DNA of 64,000 nt from Chrysomallon squamiferum (lineage: Eukaryota > Mollusca > Gastropoda > Neomphalida > Peltospiridae), in assembly GCA_012295275.1 (NCBI GenBank), contig CM022667.1, positions 20,182,410-20,246,409 of the forward strand. Reading direction: 5' to 3'. Within the stretch, counting starts at the first letter, position 1, and every line of letters begins with the position of its first letter. The notes beneath the pieces are model-generated. The model saw only the letters and a list, made by a program, of their open reading frames with translations. It did not search any database and was not told the origin of the DNA. A program made the translations under genes and the position numbers. Below, one piece after another: positions 23,301 through 36,087 of the stretch.

Positions 23301-26300
23301 TAAAAAATAATAATTAAGAAGACAATGTTATATGTTTTTTGTAAAGGCCTGTTTACTCACCAAAGAAAACTCCACTGGTAATGCCAGGAATTCCTTTCAC
23401 CAAATGTGCTGTGTTTTCTTTGTCTTGGTAGTATTCACAGGCCTCTCCAGTGAAATTGTTGTTAACACAGTAGTTTTCATAGATAGGACTGCTTTCATTT
23501 TTAAAACAGTAAAATGTGCCATTCAGCATCACAGAATCAGAAGTCAAAAGATGATCTCCAAATATACAGATGCTGAAAGAAAATATTACATCAAAAGTAA
23601 CTTCAATTATAATATATGTGGTTTATTTTTTGAAATGAGATGAGCTAATCAGTTATTTGAAATGTAGAAACTTCCACTAAAGGCTAAGTTATGTTGGTCA
23701 TGTAAAAGAGTTGCCTATGAGAGTGTGATGGTTAATAAGATACACTTCGCCATGTACAGCAGTTAGAGTGATTTCTCACAGTCTCAGAGAGTCTTAACAA
23801 AACAAGACTGGACAATGTGAGATCTGGCTGTAGTTAAAGTGTTATATATTAACACATCGAAAGACAGATGAGTCATTCTCCAGAAAGTGTTGAAAATTAT
23901 TCTCATGAAACTGAAAACAATGTTTGTCACAGATTTTGCCAAACTACACATATGTATATAAACAAAAAATTGTGGTTTTCTGTTATCATTTTTTTTATAT
24001 ATACCAAAATTATAGTAGGCACTTTTGGTGTTACTACCCATCATTCATCATTTTTGCCATCAGCTGATTACATAGTTCTTCAAAATTCCTTTTCTAAATG
24101 GATGACATATTATCAAACCTTACATGATCTTTCACAAAAAAAAAAAAAAATTCATTATAATGTTTATAAAAAGAAATGATTATTTGGAATGGGCAGATAA
24201 CTCACTCAATGCTGTTGTCTGCGTTTGATACAAAAATACCAATATATATACACAAAATAGAAATGATGACGCAGGCGAGAGAGAGAGCAGCAAATTTGCT
24301 GACAAACTTGACTCCAACAAACACAATGAGAGCCAACAAGAGCAGAACACAGGAGCCGTAAAGTCTGTAGCAGTGAAACACATCATCAAATATGGCCGTC
24401 TGGGGAGCAATGAATTTCTGGAAGGAAACAAAATGAGACATGAAAATGTTATTTTTAAGTGCTTTTGTTTGCTGAATTTTTTTGTTTTTTGTTAGAAGCA
24501 TACAACTTAAGTTTTTATTTAATACACCAATATTAAATAAATTAATGTTAAAATTAATAAAAATGATATTTAAAGCAATGTATCACATCACATTTTATTT
24601 TTAAAGGATTTAACCAAATTCAGTCTATATGTATGACATCTGCATATGTAATTTTTGATAATGAATTGAAAACATTTAAAAGATAAAATAAGTTGCATTT
24701 AATATTTTGCAAATTTAAAAATGTGATACTTCATACAAGAAGGTCATAAGGTAGTGACAATGGATGGAACTATTCATTGCACAGCTTGACTGTGGACAAT
24801 AAAATAATTCAAATTGACTTTTACAAGACATTTACCACTAAAATTTCCACCGCTCCGATGATGTACATTGCTGAGGCTACTGAAGTTCCAAGATAAAACA
24901 AAACACCAACAGCTCCTCCAAACTCAGGACCCAGAGAACGGGAAATCATGAAGTAGGAGCCTCCAGCAGGAACAACTCCATTGGTTGCTATGGCACTCAT
25001 TGAGATTGATGTCAACATTGTCTGCAAAAACAACAAATATTCTCACTAAAATGTGTGAAGGCACAGGATAACCAGTCACATGGTGAAAATTATCATAACT
25101 CAGGTTTCAATGGAATAAGATAAAACACTTTCTACAGATCAGTGTTATGTGATGCATGATGCAATGTCAGAGATTTTAGATGAATCTTGGCAAAATAAGT
25201 GCATAGTTTTAACATAATCTCATTGATGAAAATCACACAACATAAAAACATGTTTTATTGACTGATTTCAGCATGAAAGTCAAAATATTTTCAAAACTAT
25301 TTATGGTGAAAAAAAAAATTGGACTGCATTGGATTGCATTAACAGGCTGTAACTCAAAATTACATTGAGTGACATCTAACTGATTATCCTATGTTGCCAC
25401 ATAAATAATAAAATATATGTTTGTCTTTAGTTTCCAGATATCTCAACAATTTAGAATATCAGATATTTAATCACAAAAACAACAGTTCATTAATTTATTT
25501 GTTTTTTAAATTGGGAACCAAAAGTAGAGGTATTTAGTGAAAATTATGACTACAGGAAAAAGTAAAAGATTTGGTGTGGTGGTGTAAAGGAAAGTAGTTT
25601 TACTTACAGTAGAGCAGCTGATGAAGACAATGAAGAAAGATTCCAAAGCCCCTGCCATTCCAACAATCCACGTCATACGCACAAAGAGCAGAATTCCAAA
25701 AATGTTTTGTATACAGGGGAGATACACTCCAAGCAGTGTACCCAGGTTGGCTTTCTGAAATGTAACAAAATTTTTAAAACATTATTTTGTAAGTTTATAT
25801 GTATAACAGACTCACTTCAGAGTGCCAGAATAGCATTTTACACTTACTATAATTAATAATTACATGTAGTCTTTGTGAAATATAATAAAATTTGGATAAT
25901 ATTATTTTGCAACTTTACATGTATAACAAACTCTCTTCAGAGAAAGCCAGAACAGACATTTTACATTTTCTATAATTTATATCTGGCAGTTAGCAAACAA
26001 AGAATATATTTTAATTATAAGTAAGTAAACATTGATGTAAAGATGTTTCCAAGATTCACTTTATGATCTAGTAAGAGTTTTAATCATATTTTATTTTATT
26101 ATCTTGTTTGTTGTTTGGTCAGTCTTGTCCATGCACTGATTAAAAGACAAGGAGGGGTGTAAGCAGACAACCATGTGTACCAGGCTGGCACTGACCAGCC
26201 ACTCACTCTACCAAGAGAGCTGTCAGGATGTCTCCAAGGTGTTCTGGGTTATTTCTTTTATTCAGCTGCCACCAGGTTTTTTTATCCAACAATGAAAGGG

Positions 26301-26368
26301 GTTTGGGGGTGTTCATGTAAATGTAAATACTTGTATATCACAAAAGGTCTCACTTGTACATAGTTATG

Positions 26369-26429
<61 letters not shown>

Positions 26430-27765
26430 TATTATTTGTGGTGTTTTTTGTCAGGGCATTAATGGGTTTAGGCAGAATTTTATTAGTAACAGATATGGTG
26501 TTTAATGGGATCTTTAAAACCACACTGTTCTATGTACAAAACTTTTTGTTATAAGTTATTTAACGTGTATATAGTTAGTTTCTGTACTTGTGTTCCATTC
26601 AAGTACGTCAAGTATTTTATATGTGCACACACACACACACACATTTATTTACAGCACGTAAAGGTTTACTTCAAAAATTAATATAAATAACATTTTCTTT
26701 ATATATAAATAACATTTTCTTTATATATAAATAACCTAATTTTATTAGAAAATAAATTAATTTCCAGGAATAGCAACAAGGTATTTCAGTGCAGAAACAC
26801 TTTAAAAATTTGTGTTCTGGTATCATTTCATTTGCTCATTTTACAGGCTGCACATCTAATCATTGCTACTACTGCATGTGTCTGTAAATACACAATGTCC
26901 TTTCTTTGTTATGTAAATATTTGAATGATAAATCAAATATCTTCTACCCTGAAGGTGACATTAGTAAAATATTTAACGGCTCATGCAGTCAAATTAAATA
27001 AAATGAACATTAATTCTTTCTCCAAAAGAAACATAAAACTGCTTCTAGGGTTAAATATTGAAAAAAAAAGAATATCAAATTTTTACTGACATATCAAATT
27101 TATCAGACTGCTACACGCCAAAGAAACAGACTCCTTGAGAAGTCTGTAATACGATAGTAAAATGAGTCAGAGAAACACACACTTTGTTAACAGAGCAGGG
27201 TGAAAACGAGTGAATCATATTTTTAAACGCTCAGCATGAGAAATATGGTAAAATACTGGATCACTTTAGATTTATTTGAAAAAACTGTAACTCAGTGTTT
27301 CTTTTTGACAATTTAACCAAAAAAATAAATAAAAATAAAATAAAATAAAATAAAAACACTATCTACAAACATATTTGGATGATACTTAGATAATCTTGTT
27401 TTATAAATTATTTAAATTTGAACATAATTTTATATCAATTTCTTGTAAATAAAAATAGTTTCATTAAGTAATATTAAATAAAAAAACATAAATAGAAATA
27501 TACAGCATATAATAAAAGAAGATTAAGGAGAAATGCTCTGTAAATATATTATGTAAATAAAGGTGTTACATACTTTTTGACCTTTGCCCTTCTTGGCCTC
27601 TTTTGGATTGGGGGTAATTCCAGCTTGATAATCAGCAATCTGTCGCAGGACTTGGGACACCTTCCCTGAGTGCTGCAGATCTTCCTACAACAACAACAAC
27701 AACAACAACAATATCACTACTGCCACTACTCCTTCTATTACTTCCACAACTACTACCACTACAAT

Positions 27766-27804
<39 letters not shown>

Positions 27805-27822
27805 AACTACTACCACTACAAT

Positions 27823-27854
<32 letters not shown>

Positions 27855-29384
27855 GTACTACTACTATTACTATTATTAGTGTACTACTACCACTACTGTT
27901 ACTACTATTACTACATTACTACTATTATTATTACTACTACTACTACTACTACTATTACTTCTATTACTACTATTACTACTACTGCTATTACAATTATTAC
28001 TATACTACTACTGTTACTACTATTACTATTACTAATACTACCAATACTATTACTATTATTACTATAGTACTACTACTACTGCTACTATTGTTATTACTAC
28101 TATTACTATTATTATTACTACTACTACTATTATTACTATTCTACTATTATTATTACTATTCTACTATTATTATTACTATTCTACTACTACTACTACTATT
28201 ACTACTACTACTACTACTATTACAATAATGATCATCATAATACAATAATAATAATATTCCTACTACTAATTGTAATAATATTACAATAATAATGACAATA
28301 ATATTATTACACTATTAATAATAATAATAATAATATGAGTACTTTTACTTTTACTATTATTATTCCTACAATAACACCATCACTGTTATTACTATCATTG
28401 CTACTACAATACTACTACTACTACTACTACTATTACTAACAACATTCATAAAGCAGAATGAGTGAATAAAAAATAATGTTATTTTCATATCTACTAAAAC
28501 AATAATAGATTATTAATTACTGTGATTCTGAAATCCTGTTTACAAACAAAACAGGGTAACACTGAGATATTATTCATTAAATTATTTAAATTTTATATAC
28601 CTTTATATCAATCTCCTTTGACTTAGATTCTTAAAAGAATGTTCAGTTAAGTACTATTGATATAAGACTGTGTGTATTTAGATGAATGTAAAAAAAGTTG
28701 ATGTATAATTAGATGACTTTATGTTTTAGTTTACCTCATACAGGGCCATGTGGTTTGAGAATGAAACATCTTCAACATCATCAGCTGCAACAGCTTTCTC
28801 TTTCTCTTCATTATTATCTTCTATTAAAAAATAGATAAATGATAAATATATGCACAGACACACACACACACACACAGACATATAGGTATAAAAAATATAT
28901 ATGTGTGTGTGTATGTGTGTGTGTATACATGCATAAACAAAATACTGTATGCATATATGAATACATTCATATGTCTTGTGTGTGTGTGTGTTATATATAT
29001 ATATATATATACACACACACAAAACATACTTATACACTCACACACACACACATACACACACACATATATATACATACATACACATATAAATGTATGTGAA
29101 TGAAATAATTCAATATGTTACATCTCTGCATTTTCTTAATCTTTTATTTCATTAATAAAGCCTGAAACAAAAGCTATTACTTATAAATAACTGATTACTT
29201 ATATTATAAAATTGTAAATCTAGTAAATCACTGTTAGTGAGATAATTATGATAAATATGTCAGGTCTTTCAGTTTAACTATTCTGAACAGTAAATGAAAA
29301 GATAAAGATGAATGTTCAAGAACAAATGATAAACTAGATTTCAAGGATTATTTTGTTTTGTAACTGTATGTGTTCATGTGGTTT

Positions 29385-29443
<59 letters not shown>

Positions 29444-30293
29444 TAGAGAGAGAGAGAAAGATGCTGAGCATCTTAGTGGAACATCATGCAAACACAGAAA
29501 CACACAAACATGCTCACAGACATGTCTGCACATACATACTCATGCATATACAGACATGCACATACAGACATACACATTCTCTAAAACTCTCCTAAAAATC
29601 ATATTAAACATTAAAAATAATATTACTGTAAAATTAAAGCAGATTAAACAAAGTTTTGGAAGTAAAATATAATTTAAAAATATATAAACAGTTAGAAAAG
29701 ATAGAATTTTAAAATTAATAATGTTTTTAATTGTATACCTTAAATTTGTTTTACAACTTCTATGAACTGATTAAAATAATAGGCTATATATTAAAAAATG
29801 AAATAAAGAAGAATGTTTTTCTACATCAAAAGCTTTTCAAATTTCTTTAAGTGAGGAATGTTTTCTTTTTGAAACAAACCAGATTATATAAAAATTACTT
29901 TAAAACAATTACTTATTAAAAATCTATCTATTGTATTGTTTCTGAAATCAGCTGTTATAATCAAACACATCTTGACATGTGTATACTTACAAAATCTAAA
30001 TTAAAGAGAGAAAATTATAAAATTTAACTGAGCTTGAACTTAATGATAAACTGTAACAGGTACTAGCACTCTTTTGCTTAGAGCATGAATCAAAGTTAAA
30101 TCTTAGTTTAAAACTGACACATGGACAGTCTACCTTCTGGGTGAATGTCGACTATATGACCTTCTTTTCCATCCTTGGAGGAATCAGTTGGAGACAGACC
30201 AGTAGTGGCAGTACTTGCCTCACCTGGACTACTTTCCTCAGGACTGATAAAAGCAGTCTGCTCAGTTACCGCCTCAACTCCTAACAACTTCAT
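14022..30293 (-). CDS. K-Cl cotransporter (SLC12A4-7 family), copy A, 25 exons, 1061 aa
   Basis: Exons, high to low: 30293-30134, 28820-28735, 27684-27574, 25754-25608, 25021-24836, 24417-24206, 23572-23361, 23122-22982, 22674-22576, 22237-22180, 21923-21805, 21368-21194, 20651-20433, 20052-19948, 19373-19285, 18865-18786, 18347-18259, 18058-17952, 17627-17511, 17092-17003, 16653-16562, 16215-16120, 15582-15413, 15083-14950, 14113-14022. The sum is 3186 bases with one open frame, and every junction conserves the KCC protein. KCCs are plasma-membrane carriers that export K+ with Cl- and serve cell volume control and low neuronal chloride. Length (1061) is close to vertebrate KCCs (about 1085). 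Introns 9, 19, 20 and 24 are U12-type, intron 23 is GC-AG, and exon 16 has a weak GTTACC donor. It lies about 6.7 kb downstream of copy B in the same orientation. I cannot tell which vertebrate KCC is closest. Confidence 0.95.
14114..14949 (-). other. U12-type GT-AG intron 24 of kcc copy A
   Basis: The donor is AACT|GTATCCTTTTT. The branch site TTCCTTAAT sits about 10 bases before the acceptor CACTAG|ACATGG. It splits the Tyr codon of GDENY-MEYLEVL. Confidence 0.88.
15084..15412 (-). other. GC-AG intron 23 of kcc copy A
   Basis: The donor is AAACT|GCAAGT and the acceptor TTTCAG|TCATTC. GCAAGT is the usual form of a GC donor. The same intron in copy B starts GTAAGT. The join gives [16 protein letters not shown] in frame. 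Confidence 0.8.
16326..16556. repeat. About 31-bp tandem repeat with a palindromic core, kcc copy A intron 21
   Basis: There are about eight units built on TAACTTGTAAAACATTTTACA. Each contains TTGTAAAA and TTTTACAA as 8-base inverted arms around CA. The array runs up to the donor of exon 21. Confidence 0.85.
16654..17002 (-). other. U12-type GT-AG intron 20 of kcc copy A
   Basis: The donor is GCAC|GTATCCTTTG. The branch-like TATCCTGAACT lies just before the acceptor AACAAG|AATTGG. The exon joins give [17 protein letters not shown] as in other KCCs. Confidence 0.85.
17093..17510 (-). other. U12-type AT-AC intron 19 of kcc copy A
   Basis: The donor reads C|ATATCCTTTA, the exact minor-spliceosome AT-AC consensus. 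The branch site TTCCTTAAC is at 17110-17102 and the intron ends GAGAAC|ATGATGG. The split codon is the His of WWIVH-DGG. No GT or AG alternative keeps the frame and the conserved protein. Confidence 0.93.
18585..18624. repeat. 40-base A run in kcc copy A intron 16
   Basis: Uninterrupted A run (T on the transcribed strand), about 160 bases downstream of the exon 16 donor in the gene's direction. Confidence 0.9.
18892..18971. repeat. (GA)n array next to the exon 16 acceptor of kcc copy A
   Basis: About 40 GA units. On the minus (sense) strand it is a CT tract that ends 25 bases before the exon 16 acceptor, so it extends the polypyrimidine region. Confidence 0.9.
20016..20312 (-). repeat. Tandem duplication of the 5' end of kcc exon 14 with its acceptor (copy A)
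   Basis: Units of about 92 bases begin at 20016, 20108, 20199 and (short) 20292. Unit one holds the true acceptor (20054-20053) and the first 37 bases of exon 14. Units two and three repeat acceptor and exon start at 20145-20144 and 20237-20236. The true exon is the last one met in transcription. Unit two has a one-base deletion and both decoys lack a good donor. Confidence 0.9.
21464..21800. repeat. Minisatellite in kcc copy A intron 11, touching the exon 11 donor
   Basis: About nine imperfect units of 35-40 bases of the type ACTACACATATTCTTGGAAA plus CATCAGATGTAATTAAA. The array stops a few bases from the donor of exon 11. A related array lies in the same intron of copy B. Confidence 0.85.
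22238..22575 (-). other. U12-type GT-AG intron 9 of kcc copy A
   Basis: The donor is GTGT|GTATCCTTTA. The acceptor GGTCCAG|ATATTACC follows a TTTCCTAT segment about 12 bases upstream, which is the best branch-site candidate but a poor match. The donor is diagnostic. An AATAA/ATAA-rich run fills the middle. Confidence 0.75.
25757..25981 (-). repeat. Two-unit tandem repeat in kcc copy A intron 3, abutting the exon 4 acceptor
   Basis: A segment of about 112 bases beginning with the exon 4 acceptor region is repeated once in diverged form. Shared blocks are AACATTATTTTG, ACATGTATAACA and CTTCAGAG. The first unit is also present upstream of exon 4 in copy B. Confidence 0.7.
26375..26429. repeat. 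(TA)n(TG)n microsatellite in kcc copy A intron 3
   Basis: A TA run at about 26375-26404 passes directly into a TG run ending near 26429. Confidence 0.9.
27690..28440. repeat. Long trinucleotide repeat block filling kcc copy A intron 2
   Basis: About 750 bases of CTA, ATT, CAA and related triplets, beginning six bases from the exon 3 acceptor with a CAA/ACA run. Plus-strand frames through it read as poly-Tyr, Thr or Leu and are not genes. Confidence 0.92.
28858..29091. repeat. Compound CA/TG/TA repeat in kcc copy A intron 1
   Basis: Alternating CA, TG and TA runs, partly self-complementary. A second block, (GT)n then (GA)n, lies at 29389-29460. Confidence 0.9.
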
Positions 30294-31881
30294 CTCAACA
30301 AAACTGGATCTGATTTATTCTTTCACCTCTCTTAACTAACCTCAGCACACGAAAGAACATTTAAATAATATGTTTTTAATTTTCAATGGTTAAATTTTTA
30401 CAGATCCTTCTTCTGAAAGAAAAATGTTTCCTCGTTTGGCACTTTTAAAAATAAAACAGTAGAGAGCTCATCAAACAGTAATCCTCAGCAGTTACAGAAT
30501 GTTCCAGAAGCAGTTATGGATGTAACAGCGACACCACACACCTAGATCTCTGTTACTTTAGCCACTAACTGGGTGAAAAGATTCTTGGAATAGTAATAAT
30601 AACACTCAGTGCCTTCCTAACACATGGCTTCTCACATGCCTTTGTGCTGTCCTTTGTATGTTGACCTGTGAACATTGGCAAACATCCTCCAAGTAAAATT
30701 ACATCTTATCAGGTCAGTGTTAGGCAGGTCCTTTGTGTGGCGAGAGAGAGAGAGAGCACAGCAAGTCTGTCAGTCATTGAACTGCTACGGTTACTATGAT
30801 AAACATTCAGACACAAAACATATTCTTTGGTGTTTTTTTTTTTAAAATGCACCTTGCCAGTGCAGGAAAGTGAAACTTGTGCAATTATAATTCAAATAGA
30901 ATCATATTACAAACTGGCTGTGTTCACAAAAAAAATTAAAATAGAAAAAAGTTTTTCCAAAAGTGTGAATGAATCCTTTCCATATGACATGGCTTGCCAA
31001 AAAAATCAATAAATATCAGTTTGTACGTTGCAGGCCTTTGTGTTTGTGTCTCTGTTCAGACTGACACCACACAAACAAGTGAGAGTGGGCCATTTTGACT
31101 TCTTTGTATCATTTCTCTCTCTGCGCCAATATTAACTTTGTTCATGAACAAAAATGAGTCATATAAGATCTAAATATATTGAAAAAAGTCCCCCTTAATC
31201 TATTATTATTCAAGCAGCATGAATATTTTTACTGAAAGGTTGAGCTGAACAGGAAAACAAAAACTTTCCACATATATATATATATATATAGAGTTATATA
31301 TATATTTTATTTTTCATTTTTCTTCTGTTATCTCTGTCAGATATTTATTCATAATGTTTCACAAACTGTTCTATATTTTTCTCTCATTAGCTTATTTCAC
31401 TGAACTCAGTTAACTTGCAGCGAGCTTGAAAATCACTAGGAAGGTTAATGTAGGCTGCACTAGACGATGCCTGTTGTGGAATTTTCCAACGCATCTATTT
31501 ATGTTTAATTTACTTTTAATTTGCAGTGTGCGAGAAGTCACGTTAAAATTGATAACTAAACAGATGCAGTAATTTGATCTGAGATAAATGTGATAAATAT
31601 ACTCAGTCTTACTTATAATATATTAAAATAATAACTAAATTCTAGCTTTTAACCAGTAAACATGTAGAAATATATACAAAATTACTTAAATAATAATAAT
31701 AATAATAATTAATTAATTAATTAAAATTAACCAATAGTAAAGGGTATAATTAAATCTGCAAACTAATAATAATAATAAAAAAATAAATGATAAAAATAAA
31801 AATAAATTAATAATAATGAACCAAAGTAATATTACAGTGTAGAAATATTAAACTAATTAATTTCATTTAAATAAAAATAAA

Positions 31882-31937
<56 letters not shown>

Positions 31938-32837
31938 TAATAATAATAATAAAATTAAAAATAACCATCAGTAAAGAAGTATAATAAAATAAATAAAAAT
32001 AAACAAATAAATATGATAGTAAAAATGAACAGAGAAATTTTAAAATGGAAATGAGGAACTGAGGTGAAATGTCATTTTTAACAAAAAAAAAAAGTGGTTG
32101 GAATAAAAACTGTTTGTTATAAACTATGAACAAAGCTGTTTTTGATTTTAACTTTTAAAACAATGAACACTTCAAGGTGAAGTTATTTACTGATCTGTGG
32201 CACATTTCAGATAATTTTTTTGTTTACTTAAGGTTTCCTGTCATCTTAGGTTTAAGGTCAAGCTGGAGGTCATATGACAGTAGTTGGTAATCATAAACTT
32301 TGCTCAATAAATCTTTTTGTAAACACACATACGTTTTTGAATTTTTTAAATTTACAATTTTTTTTGAATCCTTTGAAGGATCTGAAATAAGATATTTTGT
32401 AATTATTTAAATCATTTAATGAAATTATTTGGATTATCTAATTTTTTTATTTTATTGAAATATTTACATTATTAACATTTTGTTATTTCACAATAAAATA
32501 TTTTTATTGTTTGTTGTACAAACAAAATAAAAAGAATTATATCAATACACATAGCAAGCAAGTTCAAATTCTTTTTTTATTTCATTATAATATGATTAAT
32601 ATTCAATTATATAACCAAAATAGAAAGAAAAAAGAAAGAAAAGAGAACTATACAAAGAAATAACAATAATAGGTAATGTTAAATTCTTTTTAATGTGATC
32701 ACACAACAATGATGTATAGATGGGACACAGCAGGTTTGTAAAACATCTGGTTTATTTTGTCAACAAAACCATTTGTCAGTGCCAGTTTGATGACAGTAAG
32801 TTAAACAATGGTTGTTATTTTCTTTTGAATTGTAAAA

Positions 32838-33116
32838 TTGGTGAAAAACCTGCTGACACTCAACTTCATGGGTTTTGCTTTTAACACTCATCAGCAGGAA
32901 ATCATCATACTATCATACCAGGTCTTTGATAAATCAAAATGGGATGTTGTCTGGAATGTGAAAAAAAAACGTGCAGTCAGTGTAGACTCTCTACCTGTGA
33001 TCAACAACACACTCCCTGTCAACAGATCAACACCTTCGTCACTAAACACTTCTGTAACCAGGCAGTTTTACAGGACATCTGCAGGACAGCCAGGTGAAGA
33101 TAACAATAGCAAATAA
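32838..33116 (+). CDS. Unidentified short open frame, possible terminal exon
   Basis: I do not recognise this product. The frame has 92 codons from a TTG, or about 65 if it is an exon starting after ACCAG at about 32921. The second half (FDKSKWDVVWNVKKKR, then a Ser/Thr/Asn-rich tail to DNNSK) has balanced codon use, unlike the A+T-rich surroundings. There is no family motif, membrane segment or companion exon, and a second possible donor (CCAG|GTGAAG, near 33091) would change the end. It may be a real exon of an unseen gene, a relic or chance. Confidence 0.2.
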   Translation: MVKNLLTLNFMGFAFNTHQQEIIILSYQVFDKSKWDVVWNVKKKRAVSVDSLPVINNTLPVNRSTPSSLNTSVTRQFYRTSAGQPGEDNNSK

Positions 33117-34272
33117 AAAAAAAGACTGAAAAGGATACATGTACTTTTGTGTTTGCATCAAATTAAAAATAAAATGGTTCCAAGTTTACTGTTTCAGCAG
33201 CTTGGATCATCTGATACTGCGTCAGAAGCACGTTTCATTATAAACTGCGTTTTACTTGACTGACATGGCTGCAGTGTGCAGATCAGTTAGAGTGTGTGTA
33301 AAAATGAATTACAGGTTCCATCCTTGGTGAACCTAACACATAATTCCCATCTGATACCGACGTAACTAAATATTACATATACAATAACAAACACTTGTTG
33401 AAATAGCATATTTTATTTGTAAGTAAACAATTTTACAAATTCCAGTTTGTTAACATAAATATATTAATTTACCCACAAAAAATAACTGCACCAGTTTATC
33501 ATTTGATATGAAGTGTGGTTATAAAATAAATTTAGCAAATTCTCTAATTTAATTTGGAGTAAAAATTCAGCTAAAAAGCTTAAATATAAATTTTGCAACA
33601 AATTAAACTCAAAATCGAGCTGCATCTATTTGTGCCATGACTAGGAAAAAAAATTACAATGAAATAAATAAATCATTAAAAATTAAGTCACCAGTTAAGA
33701 ACACAAATGAAAGAGACAAATTTTTGAACAAATGTTATGCAAAATACGGATTTTAAACTATTACAATACAATCATTTTTAACAACATTCTTGTAATAGAA
33801 ACAAAATATTGGTCAACAGATTTCAAAAACATGAATCAAATTACATTAAATATTTGTTTCCCTGTCTTTGTTTGCCAAATGTAGTTTTACTAAGCAGTAT
33901 CTCATTACATGTTATTACAGATTTTATCTGGACTGTGAAACAGGGTGTGTGAACTTTTGAAATAATAAAAGAAAAAGAAAAAGAAATAAAGAAAAAGAAC
34001 AACAAAGAAAATCCAATGATATGCAAAACATATTTTTAAATTTTAAATATTTGATTATGTTTTTGTAATAAAATATGCATTGTGAGTTTGTAAAAGAATA
34101 AAGAGAAAAAGTCTGTGTTGAGTCTAGGGAAGAAATGAGAAGACAAAAAGGGGAGATGATATGTCACATAGATATTCAAGTTACTTGATCTGACAAGAAA
34201 TGAGAGATGTATCAGTTACAGTTAACAGGTATCTAAGGGAAAAAAGAAATAATAGTAATAATAATATGTATG

Positions 34273-34311
<39 letters not shown>

Positions 34312-36000
34312 GTGTTTAAAGTCAAAGACAAAATTGATCAGATTTCTTTACATTTATGTATGTTTATATTTATATACAAAATATGTACACATTTTGACAT
34401 GGAAATAAAAAAGAAAAGAAAAAAAGAATAATATTGTTATATGTTGATATTAGAGTTTTAAGACAGGAGTTATGGTTTTATATGTGGATAGAAGCAAGCA
34501 CTAAGATGTGATCCTAGAACTGCCAGTATTACCAGTAAAGACAACAATATTCAATAATGAATATTATGTCTAACTGAATGTCACTATAAATATAGATAGT
34601 TTTACTGTGGATTAAGCACACAGATATCCAATACACAGTTAAATAAGTTAATATTATATATTAATATTATTTTCATTACTTATTACAGTGTTAATTATTA
34701 AATTAAAATGTTATTTACAAAAATGTCCTGATGTTCAAAATAACCTGGGACTTGAAGGTGTTTCTGTGGAATTATTTTGATTTAAAAAAAGAGAAAAATC
34801 TACAAGTCATAAATGCAGACCATGAACACAAAAAAAAAAGATAATAATAAAAAGAGTGAGTGAAATTAAAAAAGAAAATTGATATCTTGTTTTTCTCACA
34901 GTTCTCTGTAATAAATTTTAATACACCCTGAAAAAAAACTTGTCTCAACTGCATTATATTTAAAAATGACTAAATAAACTGTGAAAACTGAAAAAAAAAA
35001 AAAAAAAAAAATACTGCAAATAATCAAAAGCATTGAAAAACATTACTTGTGTGAATAAGTAGATACAGAATACAGAACTGAAAAACAAGAATGTATCACA
35101 ATTACCTGATCTTCGTTGTTTAAGTATTTTTCAATCGTACACTTTCAATCAGCAACAGTAACATTCTACCACACTGAAACAATCAGCAGCAGATATTTTA
35201 ACATTCTGCTCCCCATAACACAGTGAAAGTCAGCAGAATACTCACTTTCCAGTCTCAAACAGTGCATAAGTGAAGAAAAAAACACACAACAGTTTTGTCT
35301 TTCATCTTTACTGAATCCTCTCCTTTTACCCACTTGTGAAGATCAATGGTACAGTCCAAATCACAATTTACAATAAGAATGATTTAATTTGTTCAGCTGC
35401 TTGTCTAAGATAAACTTACTATATATAAATATATTTAAATGAGACAGTCTGTTTTAATGTAGCAATGTGAAACAGTATATTAAAAAATATATATACTAGA
35501 TCAGTACTACCCTGATAATTCATAATAAAAATTTAACCGAGTAATGTCATGATAATAAAGTTTGTAACTTTTATGTTATTCATTACATCAAACAAAATTT
35601 TTTGATTTTGTATATTTGTACAGATCCAAGTTATTCGTATAATAAATAAATAAAGTTTTTACACAACTGCTTTATACATAAACTATATAATTTCTTATCT
35701 TCCTTCATCAGCTTTATTATTAAATCATTTTTATTTATTAAGTTATTTATTTTTAAATAAGTAAATATGAATCCCTGTTAAAAAGGGAGAGCATTCAGTA
35801 TAATATTTACAGTGACAACTACAAACATCGGCAGATGTTGTGACCTCTCTAAATGCATGTTTAGTATGTACAGATCTCACAGATACATCTACAGGTAGCT
35901 AAAATATAAATATTTTCAACTTGTGGAGAACAAAGATTTGCATGTTTTTGGCTTTGTTAATTTATGCACCTTTACAAATATAGGAAAAATATCTTGTTTA

Positions 36001-36087
36001 ATAATAATAATAATAATAATAATAATAGTAATAATAATAATAAGAATAAGAATAAGAATAAGAATAAGAATAAGAATAAGAATAATA

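Larger units (their letters stand above)
20433..25754 (-). other. kcc copy A exons 4-13: twelve-helix transport core
   Basis: Residues 120-642. TM1 carries [10 protein letters not shown] with Asn136-Ile137; TM3 has MYIIGAVEI with Tyr221; TM6 has the SIPTGT motif with Pro438 and Thr441. These match the residues that coordinate K+ in KCC structures, with the same spacing within helices. The big loop before TM6 (exons 6-8) has the cysteines and Asn-X-Ser/Thr sites typical of KCCs (NGT, NES, NFT). Exon 10 begins at the AG before ATATTACC, giving [16 protein letters not shown]. Exons 4-7, 9, 11, 12 and most of 13 are nearly identical to copy B, exon 8 is not. Confidence 0.92.
27574..30293 (-). other. 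kcc copy A exons 1-3: cytosolic N-terminus
   Basis: Residues 1-119. The start MKLLGVEAV resembles MKLLAVQTI of copy B, which supports both ATGs; the rest of exon 1 (Ser/Thr/Glu-rich) is unrelated between copies. Exon 2 is acidic and ends FSNHMALYE. Exon 3 holds [19 protein letters not shown], matching the short family helix before the first membrane segment. Intron 2 is filled by a trinucleotide repeat and intron 1 carries GT, GA, CA and TA runs. Confidence 0.9.

Noticed and set aside
27670-28067. Open frames rich in Gln, Tyr, Thr and Leu
   Set aside because: Translation of the triplet repeat in intron 2 of copy A.
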